Shown here piece after piece: positions 39,901 to 52,000 of a DNA stretch of 64,000 nucleotides. The stretch comes from Datnioides undecimradiatus (lineage: Eukaryota > Chordata > Actinopteri > Lobotiformes > Datnioididae): NCBI GenBank assembly GCA_008933995.1, contig WARS01000029.1:12533107-12597106 (forward strand), in the 5' to 3' direction. Under the pieces are notes generated by a model that had not been told where the DNA came from, did not search any database, and saw nothing but the letters and a program-made list of their open reading frames with translations. Each line of letters begins with the position of its first letter. The first letter of the stretch is position 1. The position numbers and the translations under genes are program-made.

Positions 39901-42900
39901 TGCTTCAAGTTCATAGAATTCTTATTTTATTTATTTTTTCATTTGTACTCAGATTTTTCTGTCCTTTTTCTCATAAAATTGGGGACTGACGGTAAAGCTG
40001 TTTTTTTTTTTTTCTTTAGTCTCTTCTTAGGCAGAGAATCTAAATGAATTGACTTAACTAAAGTGTGAAAAATATACATTAAGCTGTATCATTAGTCTCT
40101 CGCTATGTGTCTGCGCAACGCTGGCAAGATTGTCAAGTCGGTTTCTTGACACTCTGGAGGCACGGACAGTGGTCGATGTCACTTTACGTGAGGATGCACC
40201 AAAAGAGTAACTTATCATTTAGTAATAAGTTTTTATTGAGCTGTCACCGGGTTTTGCCATCCAGAGGATATATATATAGTATCTCTGTCTATTCTCTAGT
40301 AACTCATCTTAGTATGCAATTCATAAAATCAGATGTATTCAGGTGGTAACCATTAATGCTTCATTAGTGATCGTGTCACTCCTGATGCCTTACCTATTCC
40401 TTAGTAACTACTCATATTTGTGTCGCATGCGTTTGTGTGTATTTGTGTTTACAATGAGGAAAATAATTCTCACTACAGCTGTTCTCAGTATCTGTAGTTG
40501 TAGTGTATCAGAACGGTCACAGGGGGCAGCCCAGAGCGTATTTTGGCTCAGTACACCAGAAAGAAGTGAAGCCACTAGGCTCAAGCCAGATAAACGTAAG
40601 ATTTATGCTTTACCTGACTTGTTTCGTGACATTGTGGTTCTCTTGTAGAAGAGGAAGAAAAGGCTTTATAAAAGCACTAAACAGTTTGACAAATTGTATT
40701 TGCTGTTTACTTAAGGAGTAGGGCACATTCGCTTTAATTAGCAAATAGAGATGAAGAAAGGGTAATCTACAGAGGAACAATAAAAAAGTTTAAATACCCA
40801 AACTAAGCTAACAAGGACGGTGCACAGAGGAGACAAAGTTCTGCTGTTTTACATGGAAAAAACAACTTGGTCTTTCTTGTTAAACCCTATTAAAAGTCAG
40901 CAGTGGAGATGGCTCTCACTTGACAGGTGACAGATGTGAGGTGTACTAAGCAGCACTCTGCTTACCTCAACGGCAGCCTTGGCTCGCTCAAACTCCTCCT
41001 CCAGGGACTGATGTCTGGACAGGAGGGCGCTGCCCCACCGCTGCTCCTTGCTTAAGCGAGCCTGTCACACACACAGATGCATTTCATAACATATACATGT
41101 ATGCACAAACAAAAATCCATTAAGCATCCGTACACTCACATCCCCACACACATAACAAACACACACGCGCACATACACATCCACATAGCACACCAAATCA
41201 AACATACATACAATCAGCCAGAGGGAGAGACAGGCAGGGAGAGTGTGCAGGGTCAGCCGTCTCTGCTTTCTCAGGGACGAGTAAATATCCCTGCCTCGAC
41301 AAAGCCTCTGACATGCTTAGGAAGGCCAGCAGAATCACTACTGTCAGCATCTCGCCCCACCCCTCATCTGAATGCCATGCTACTCATCCAGCCTCTCTCA
41401 ACTTCACCCCCCATGTCCTCCCTCTCCCGTGCACCTGCACATGCAATATCAAACGCTGAAATATGCTGATAGCCTCTCACTTACAAACCTGGATAAAAAG
41501 CCTTGCTCTGCTGTGCAAATGAAAATCGACCAATTACACGCGTGTGGTTTTGCATTACGAGAGTGTGGTGTAGCTTACACAATTCCACATTTCACCTACA
41601 CATTTGCGAAGGGTAAATGATTTTGAGATACCCTTTCATGCTCAGATGTGGTACAGCACTAGATTTACTGTAAATAGCAATGACTTTATGTATCCTAGGG
41701 CTAACAAATCCATTACAGAAACTGAGGAATGTGTGTGGACTGAGTCAGTGACTTCCCGCCAGAAATAGGGGTGCTGTATAAATTTCCACCTCTACAGACT
41801 TCCATTATGCAAAAGTAATTAAGGTTGCTTAATCTCAGTATTGGTGAAAATTGCCCCACCCACGTATTGTAGATAACCATATATTTTATTTATAAGGACA
41901 AAATGCATGCAGTGCTGTGTTGCATCAAGAAACTGTAGTAAGCTGTCGAGGGCTTGTCAAAGGAAAAACCCATTCCCAAAACAGTAACAGTATTTACAAA
42001 ACAACAGGACTTGCACATTGTGTTGCATTCTAGCTGATGATTTTAACTGATTTCTAGTCCAGCTATAGATTAAAACCAGGAGAAATTTTGGAATGTATGA
42101 GTGATTGTTGTCAGGCTCTGATGCACGTATTTCAGAAACAAAGAGGACTTCTTTCCAGACATGATTTCTACATGTAAACACCAGAGGAAAGCCAATGGGA
42201 AAGCAACAACGACACCAATTAATCTGCCAACACAGGACTCAGTAGACCAGAGTGCAATGCAGCCTCACGTTGTGTTTTGTTGATATATTGGAATGGCATC
42301 ATGGTAAATGGAGGACATCACACGCTTAAGAAGATGAGACTGAGAAACTGTTCGTTAAACCCTACCCCCCTCAGTTACTGTTGCCGCCCAGTGATGATGG
42401 TGAGTGATTTAAAAGTTAATTTAAGTAACTTTTGTAACTTTTCACACAATGTGTCCTTAATTTCAAACAGAGGCAGACAGAAACAGCTCAGGTGGCAAAT
42501 ATTGATTTTGGAAATAAACACACCATTTAATCCATTCCTTGCAAGCCCAAAGAAGAGTGCATCACTCTTCAAACTAAAATCCAAGCACTACATCTCTGTG
42601 CTCTTTCTTTGAACATGTAGCGAAAACACAAAGCGTGTTTTCGCTGTTGAGGTGAAGAGTTTAGCAAAAGGTCAATTGGATACAACAATAAATTTCCACA
42701 GTTTAATTGGCACCAATCCTATTTGCAGCTCCATACTGTTGAAAGCTCTTCAAAGCTAGTCAGTGGCCCTCGAGTTGAGATTACATGTTGATCTTAAGGT
42801 CAAAAGGAAACTTCCATGTTCATCAAATACACAATATACTGTCCTGGATTGTGATCAAACTTCATCATTGTAGGGTGGATTTTTCCTCAAGGATCAAATT

Positions 42901-42981
42901 TTTGGTCGACTTGCTTGCGTCAGTTCAGTGTATGTAAATCTCATGCAACACACCTCACTTCTTTGCATGCATTTTGTGTTC

Positions 42982-43021
<40 letters not shown>

Positions 43022-46000
43022 CTGGGTGTGGGTCTGGGTGTGTGGTACCTGCCAAGAAGGAAACTAAAACCACTCTTTACAGTAGCTCTGTCAGCTATTA
43101 TGTAACTCACGAGCAAAACAAATATGGTGTGTTTGTTTGCCAATAACTTCCCTCCATCCCGTTATCTTTAATCCCAAATCTATTATTTATCATAGTGCTG
43201 AAAAGGTGATGTATGTTTAGCTAGCTTGGTGAGATCAGCACTAATGGGCTCAGAGTAAGGCTGCTGAATTATTCATAGGCTATTAATCTAATAATGGCGT
43301 CTGGAAACAAGACCCCTTATGCAGACCTACACAGAGACATCAACTCAGGAGGAAAGCGCTTGACATTTGGACCTCGTAGCACCACAAAGGAACAATCTCA
43401 AGGCCAACAGTATATCTGGATTTCCTTGAAGGTGCCATTTGGCTTCAATGCAATCTCCTCTTTTTGTTCTTTTTAAGTCAAATTTTATGAGATGGTGTGA
43501 TGCTTTTTTATGCCGGTGCAAATGTAGAAGTCTTTCAATATTGTATGAAAGGATGCATAGGGAGGCTTACATGTCTTCCACTAATATACTGCCTGTTGAG
43601 CTGAAATGGAAGAATTGTAGGTGTTAGGACAAAAAGACGGGTAAACAATTACACAACAGGGTGTCTTATTAGAAACAAATTTTAGTATTAAGGTTCTGTT
43701 ATCATGCATTAACATGCAAATGCTTAATAAATAAGTTACATTTTTCATTTCATAACATTATTATAAAGGCTTAACCATCAGAGGAGATGTGTGAAGCGTT
43801 CTCGCTCGAAAAGAATGTTGATTTCAAGTGCAGCCAGCGCATACAATAATGATAATTACTGCCTGCTCCTGTCACACTGAGCACTTACTTGAGATGCTAG
43901 GGCAGACTCAGGCTCGACTTTGGTATTTACTTCCAAGGCATTCTTATTCGATGGCTCTAATTGGGTTTTACAGTCTATGGACCTATGATAGAAGAAAGAC
44001 AGGTGAACATTTCTGATACTTTCCAGATTTCAAGACACTTACATTTTTGGGGCATTTCTGACCCAAATTCCATGGGCTTCCACATGAATACAAACATTTC
44101 TATTAACCAGACAAAAATGCAGATAAGACCATGATTGTGTTTAGCATTTTTAAATTTCTACATTATCTGCACAGTAAATGTTGATGTTTTGGTAAATTAA
44201 CTAAATATGCTGAAGCATAGGAAACTAAACCACTTGATTATTGCTACAGTAACTGATATTTTGGCCTCTTGGGGGTCACACAACAAGCTGCAAGCACAAT
44301 ATCTCTATAAAGGCAATATAGCTAACATGAAAACAAGAAACACAAATCAGTTTTTAATTTACACATTGAGCAAATATGGAACAGAATTAGCATCACTTAA
44401 AGTTATGTTTCTGGCCAATATTCATACATCCTTTAACTCCACTAACTCCAAAGAGAAAGATTTGACTTTAGCTACTGCTACTATATTCACGTGCTAGTTG
44501 CTGATGTTGTCTGACTGTGTCCTGTATAAAAGTCTGTTACACACGAAAAACTTTAAATCAGTGTTCACTTTGAAGCATAAATAGCCTACGTCTTTCTGAA
44601 CTGGCATTTGAATTCTTCATTATGGGTGTAATTTCTATGGATACTGGACTGATACAAAAATGCTGCTAACTTGTTAATACCTGGTCAGGACATTACCTAC
44701 CACAGAAACTCATTGGACGAATTTTTAGAGGAACGCCGTCTCTCCAGCTTCCATTTTCTGTTGCCATTCCTCTCAGGGTTTGGGTTAAGCTCTTCCCATT
44801 TATCCAAAGGGGAACCTATTGTAACTGGTGACAGGAATAACATGATTAAGAGTAAAGTAAAGAAAATATCCTGAAATGATAATGACAGACTGAAATTACA
44901 AAGGAGACACAGTAGCGTAACTTGTTGCTCATCAAAAACACCCACACCTTTCACCCTAAATCTGAAAGTAACCTCTGGCATTTATTTGTGAATTTGGACA
45001 AATGCTGATGTGCTTTTAGCTTTTTGAAATGGCACCAAAACTAAACATTTCAATTTTGCAATAACTAGTAACTACTTTTAAACACCAGATTATAACCACT
45101 AATAAAGCCTGTCTGGCGGGACAGACAGTGAGCTAGAGCACACTGTAGTTTGACTCACTCTGCAAAACAAGTTTTCATTGAACACTTTAACCTTTTCAAC
45201 TTGCAAATATGAAATTAATTGACCATTTCCTCTTAATGTCTAAGATTATCTGTTTTTTTGAAATAAACTGGCTTGATTCTTCTTTTGCCTATCAGGGACA
45301 TGTGCGAGGTCACTTTCACAGTTGTGTTTGGTGGGTTGAGGTACTTTTACAACTTTTGAGAAACTGGGTGGTAAGTGGCAAGATACTGTCACACAGTATG
45401 ACACATATCACATATTGATCAGGTGACACCCTTATTGAGAGTGAAAAGAGAGAGTTTTTTCTTTTATCAAATAGAAGCCAGACTTCACTAATGTAAAGCA
45501 AGAACCTTATTCAAAGAAAAACCTGAAAAAAAGTCTTGCTGGTACTGACACATTTCATTCCAAGATCTATTTGTGCATACCAACTATATGATGACTTTAG
45601 ATTATAAAAAGAAGAAGATTATAAAATATCCAAACTTTACAGTCAGGCTCTACCTGAGTCTAGGGACACCCTCTCTGGGGTTCTCATGCTTGGTCCTGTC
45701 TGTTCTACTTCCACCTGGATCAGCTCTGTCTCATCTGTGTTCTTCCTGTGAGAGTTGTTCTTCTGACCGTTGCCCCGGGATGACAGGGGACTCTTCCTGT
45801 CTTTGCTGTTCCTCCTGTCGCCAGGTTCACTGAGATCCAGCAGGTCCAGTGTTGAAGACAGAACTGTGAGGGACATGATGGCAGTCATTTAGCCTTTCTT
45901 TTCACATAAGTGTGCATAAATGTGGCTTACATCTTCCACATTCATGATCGAAATGAAAGGCCAATTACACTGCGGATTGACTGACTGTGATTTTATAAAC

Positions 46001-49000
46001 AGCTGTTTAGTAAAAGAATTTTCACTTCTGATGAAATTCTGAAGCAGGTTTGCCATTAGTGGTAACAGTATTGATGAAAATGAATTATATCATGGTCATT
46101 TCAGCCTCTTATTATCTATTTTTCACTGTTCTTTTGTTGCCCTAAAGCTGTTTTGATATTTAATGCAATCTAAGTTTTATTTTTTATGCTTAGATATCAA
46201 TAGTCCTGCTTTAATTTTGTTTTTTTGAAGTTGCCTACTCTTTTAAGTGGTATCACTTTCTAGAGACTTTATCTTTGTAATAAGATATGAGATATATAAT
46301 AAGATATGAGATATATAATAAGAATGACTGATGATTTCACTTATTGTATTACATGAAGCTTCGATTTTTTTTTTTATCTTCGTATTTTCCAACATGGTGA
46401 GTTGAGCTGTCAAGGGCACTTAAGCTCTCACCCCTCCTGGGTGGACGTCTAAAAAAATTGCTGCTGCTCTTTTCAGAGAATCTAAATATACTACAGGCCA
46501 CTGCACCGTTTGATAAGGATAAGACAGCCCCTTGAGGAGCTCCAGTTTGGTCAATTAAGTAATTCAATCTAAGATTGGTAGAGCGGCAAAGAAGGACAGA
46601 GGCTTTTGTCAGGGGGCTCAACTTTTGTCTGTGCTGTTGTCCAGCTTCATAAGACAGACTCTGTAATAGTGTTAGTGTGCTGATAGGCTCTTCCAGAGGC
46701 AGGCTAGATGTCTTTCATTGTAAATCAACTCACACTTGATAGTTTCCTCCCACTGCTGATTTTTCTCTTCTCTGTTTACAGCCATTTTTCTTTCACGTCT
46801 TGTTTATGGATTTTTTTTTTCTCTGTAAGTAATTTGATTTGTTGTGGTTTGAGTAAAATCAACATTATGTCCTGCTGCTGGCTGTTGTTTCCACTTATGT
46901 TGCTGTGGATGAAAATGAATAAATAAAGCAAAAGCAGAGAGGGTGAAATCCATACACTTGTTCCTAAAATCAGGTGACATGTTTCCTCTTAATGTCATTG
47001 CAATGGGAAAATTTGTGAAATTCTGCATTTTTTGCTTTTGGTTTGTTCATTTCTTGTTTCACTTATACACATTGTGTCATATTACATTGTCAGAGTAATG
47101 CACAAATTATTATGAGGCATATCCTACTTTTGAAATGGAGATGTGTTTCATGTTGATATGCAAAAATTGGGAAGTTTCCAATTATCTTTGTTGTTGTCAT
47201 GGGAGTTTTATCAACTTATGTTTGAAGGAAACCTTGTAGACCAGACACTGAGCATGATAACCTCAGTAAAAAGCATTTTTCTGCATTGGTTATTTGAACA
47301 ACCTACAAAGTTTTCTCACTCATTTTCAAGGATCCTGACTGTGTCTTTTATGCAGTGTGAGCTCAAAACTACAGACACATGACTGCATAATTGGCGGGCT
47401 GCTGTTTCATGACAACCAACTGAGAGCATTTGTTGACTGAAATTTCTGCGTAATTAGAGAGTATGCTTGTCTTCCATGCCTTGTGCTCTTTAGATGACAA
47501 GTACAATTACAAATCAAGGGAGACACACTCGTGGGGAAGGTTGCCTGAAGAGTTTTCAGCATCAAAAAGAAACACAAGCTGTTCATGAAAAGGCAATGAT
47601 GTCAAAAATGTTTTGGCACCCTCGAGTCTACTTGAAATGATGAGGCTGGGAAGACAGTTGCAGAGACAAGTAAGTTTTCCTCATCAACTAGATATTTTAA
47701 CTGCTTGTACACTGTATACTTATCACATGGATTATGATTTGCTCTCTGGTGGCCAGTAGACTGGTGGTGAGCAAATCGATGTTACCAATGAGCATTTTGC
47801 TGGAGTCTAGAGCTTCTTAGCTCCACAACATAATGAAGACTGACAGAAAATATGGGGTAGCAAGAGGGGGAGTGACGGACTAATATGACCTTTGAGAGTC
47901 AAACCCATCAGATTAAATGTGTTACTGAGACACAAAGAAACCCTCAAAGGAGTTCAACTGTTCCTGGTTATTAACCCTATAACTCCAAATGTGTCGTTGG
48001 CAACATGTTTGCGCAAGCACACTTTGGATTACAGTAATTACATCACGGTTTGTGCTAGTGGTTTCTGAAAGCTGAGATGTTGCGCTTTACAAAGGGTGTT
48101 TTTATGGTACGGAATGTCTCGGAAGCCCACAAAGCAGCCACTTCATTCCCACTACACACACAGTGGGGGGACAAAGTTTCCACTTTATGGCCTGTTTTCA
48201 CACATTATGAGACACAGACACTCGAATTTTATTGGAAATAGTTTTAAACATTGCAAATTTCAACTATAACATGCAAAATCTGCTACTCATGTATAATTGC
48301 AGTGTTGTTTGTTCACTAAAACTCTAAAATCCAATTCCGTTTTTGTGTTTTTCAACTGTCATCACACTCTGCAGTAAATAGTAAAAAACTGCCAAGTATT
48401 GAAAATTCCAAGTATTCTGGAAAAATGGGCAAAAGCACTTACAGGACAGGCTTAGGTGTTAAAGGATTGACCGGTCACTAAGACATTTACAATAGAATGA
48501 CACACAAACAGTTTACAGGAACAACCGTGGCAGTTTTCCTGCCTGCAAATTATCAGTAGTTATTTAAACAATGGGTCCTTGAGGCAGACTAAAGAGGGTT
48601 CCTCATTGCTTACCAGTAACTTCTGATTTTTGCAGTAAGAACTTGCAGCAAGCTCATTTTATCAGTTCTAGCTAGCTAGCTTTTTAAACTAACCCAGCTT
48701 GCTAATTAACATGCACTCACTAGAGACTGCATTATCAACTGACTGTAGTAAAACAAGAACCCTGAAAGCGACTTAAACAGGCACTTGAAGGCCACATAAC
48801 TTATTAGTTCCTCCCTCTTCAAGTATGCTATTTAGAAAAATTCCAAATGTTATTTGGTTCAAACTATGCCACTTACCTTATTTTCTACTTTGCTTTTATT
48901 TCCACACAGTATGGTTCACTTTAAGGAGAGAAATGTCTGAGAATGAGGACCAACTGATTAGTCTGACAAATAACCCATAACCCAAGTAACAAGTAACCCA

Positions 49001-52000
49001 TCTTGTGGAACAAGTTCAACTATGTTGGTGTGCTAAATCCATTGCTAGGCTATGTAATTTGACAAGATATGGGTGAAACTACTGATCAATTGAATGTTCT
49101 CTAATAAAATTTAGATTTACAATTTTACTTCCAGCAAATCTAAAGTTTAAAGATCCTAATTGATCACTGACATCTCAAGCAATCTGATGTGAAGGTATGA
49201 CAACTGTCAGGTCTTTAGAGTAGGGTTGCACAAACCATAAGGTTTGATTTGGCTCACCAGTTCCTAACAAATGCATTTTTATTTGTTTGTCTTTGAATAT
49301 ACAGGATCCCATATTTGATCTATTTTATATAATCGTAGTATCTATTACATCTTAACAAAACAACAAAAGTGGTGTCAACTATTGGCCTATGGCCCACCAT
49401 TAAATCTTAGTTTTGGTCCTTCATGGGAAAGGTATTGGTTTCCTTGCTTCAGAGTATTCGCGTGACTACTGAACTAGTATGTTGGAACAAAGTGCTGACA
49501 AAAAAGGAAAAGGAAAAAAGGAAAAAAAGATTTGTGAGTCTGAGTATTGAGGAGAGGGGATTTTATACAATGAGAATGAGAGGGTGGTGAGGAGAGGCTC
49601 CTCTTGAATAAATGAGTTTCATACTTAATTTGGAAAGCTGAATATGCTAACCACGTGGGGGGGGGGCATGGCATACTGGTTAGCAATGTTCCTTTTTTGA
49701 TACCTGATTTTCTTAGTAAAAATGAAAATTTAAAATGTGTGTCTCTAAATCCCAGAGACCGTTTATAATAAATTTATAATTTATGGTGGAAAAATAGTCA
49801 TCAACTTTAAAATCAGATGAAAATAAAACTGCATGGAAGAGAGCACAGCATGATGTAGGTCTCATGTAGATTAGCATATTTGAGCTGGTAATTCCTCATC
49901 GATTTTCTTTGCTTACTAATTCCTGTTCAGGGTATTCATTGCTGGAATCTTTGTCAGTCTGTCCCAGTGTGTAATCAGATTCAGAATCACACCTTAAATC
50001 CACTTCAACTGCATGTCTTTAGATTGTGGGAGGAAATCAGAGCAGCTTGAAGGAAACCCAAGTGAACATGTGGAGAGTGTGAACATTGCCTAGAGAGAGG
50101 ACCCGTGTTTGAACACAAGACTTTTCTCTTCCATGACCAACTGCAACTGGTGCTTTCATTGGTGCTATGATTTACCCAAAAGCTCTAAGACACTTACTGT
50201 CATAATATTGCACATTTATTAAGGCCGTGTCGTTCTCCTGATAAATAAACCAATAATCAACCAGATCTGACTTTAACAGATGCCAAGTGCCATCTTGGTT
50301 TCCACATGGATGGGACCCTTGATCACTGAGCTGTGTCATCTTTTGAATGACGATTTGGAGAACCAGATTGCACAGCTGACGTGTCATTTCCAGACTGGCC
50401 GCTGACTGTGCTGAATCAGCAGGGCAAGTATGGGGGACTGTTGTGGGAAACTCTCCACCTTCTGTCTCCCCGATGGCTCCTGCTGACAGTGACGTAGGCC
50501 TAATAGAATTGGTCATGAATCTTAAAATAGGTCTAAAATTTAGTCTCTGATTTTTAGTCAATGTATCGTTTCCATCTGACTGGACTGACTAGACTGGGAA
50601 TCACTACTTTTTGACACACCAAACTCACATTTTCTTTTGCTGATTCTTTTGAAATTCAGATTAAATTTGTGCTAAATTTGGATGGAAACCTGACTAAGGT
50701 CAAAGAAATTTAATAATTGGTGAAAACATTTTTTAAGTGGTCAAACATATTATAAACTCCATTAATGATCCCTTTTTAAATAAAACACATTAATGGCAGG
50801 ACACATCCTGTTTAATTATATAGTAAGATGTAGAGTTTTTGAGCTGGCAGTCATGCTTAATTGTTTCCACATCAAACTTGCGTTGTTACTAGAGAGTGTT
50901 GTTCTGCGTGCAGTCTGCAGATAGTATACTCTTTTTGTGACAGTAACAGTGGTTGAGGGCACTGTGTTGCTTTTAATAGAAACGTGGCACATCCAAAAAA
51001 ACATTTTGTTAACAAGAGGCAACATTTCATGTGTCTTTTCAAGAGTGGTATGTATTGGAGAGCTTTTCCCCTGTTTACTGCAGGGTAACTCTATATATTG
51101 CACATGATCTTAATGGGCATCATAAACAGCAAATTAAAGATGACTTTAATCTTAGACTTCTTGTACAGGGTACCCATTTATATATGTTTGTGCATCATCA
51201 GTTAGATGAAGAGCTTGTAGGTGGAAAAAATTACTGTACTTTACCAGCTGTATTGGAAGTCACAGGGCGGGAAAGCCCATCGCACTTTGTCTCACAGAGG
51301 AAATCGTCGATAGAAGGGCTCAAAAGCGGGCGGCTCTCTTGTTGCTCACTCACCAGCTGTAAGGGTAAACAGACAAGACAGTTCAGGCTCTTATTCAGCA
51401 TGAAACTCCCATCACAATGTCTACAACAGACCCTGGTATGTTAACATTAAGTGAGGTTCAGCCCTGTGGTCATGAAACAGACAATGGAGTCCCCATACTG
51501 ATACATTCCTGCACTGCAAAAGAGCTTCAACTTGCCTGTGTCTCATTTTGGGAGGAGAGCACACATTCATGCTCTTTTTCAGCACATCATTTATTCACAG
51601 CATCTTGACATAGATACACTGAAGTGATTCACTCTGATGTTAGAGATGTTACAGTCTTTTGAACGGTTATAAGAGATTTTCTTTGTGCAGAGCAAAGAGA
51701 AACTTTGAACCTTATTTTAATAAAATGTTTTGACATGTAAGATAAATCCCACTGTAAGATCTCTAAACCACATTCGGTCATATACTGTACATATTGACTC
51801 AGGCCCTGGGCAAGTCTTGGCAAGCTGATTCCTAGCTATTTGTACCAGTGATGTTTGACAACTGAAGAATGGTTGCATTAGTAGGCAATTGGTACTTTTT
51901 AGTGGTGGACAACGATTTTTTTCCAGCTGTTCTGACAGGCACAAAATACGGCAGATGTTTGCTCATGGGTTGATGGAGAATGATCTTCATCAGGAAATTA

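Larger units (their letters stand above)
32122..40965. other. pex5l intron (8.8 kb)
   Basis: AT-rich, no coding exon recognised. Contains an 11-bp perfect hairpin at 32752-32776, an A20 run at 37152-37171, a T10A13 junction at 35721-35743, and a repeat-poor stretch at about 35960-36240 that might be a conserved non-coding element. Confidence 0.7.
41062..43888. other. pex5l intron (2.8 kb)
   Basis: CA-rich sequence at 41085-41215 next to the acceptor, a hairpin at 42619-42645, and the (TG)17 plus G-run motif at 42985-43038. No coding exon recognised. Confidence 0.75.
45864..51244. other. pex5l intron (5.4 kb) holding the candidate cassette exon
   Basis: Contains the candidate exon at 50198-50482, a tandem 19-mer at 46281-46318, a decayed repeat at about 50005-50160 and a G10 run at 49657-49666. 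Nothing else recognised. Confidence 0.7.

Noticed and set aside
41077..41469. 130-codon + strand frame rich in His/Thr
   Set aside because: Product of a CA-rich low-complexity stretch beside the exon acceptor.
47738..47780. 9-bp inverted repeat gatttgctc/gagcaaatc
   Set aside because: Short stem with a long spacer, expected by chance in 64 kb.
51031..51444. 137-codon + strand frame
   Set aside because: Antisense to pex5l exon 51245-51356, which is nearly identical to the human protein on the minus strand.
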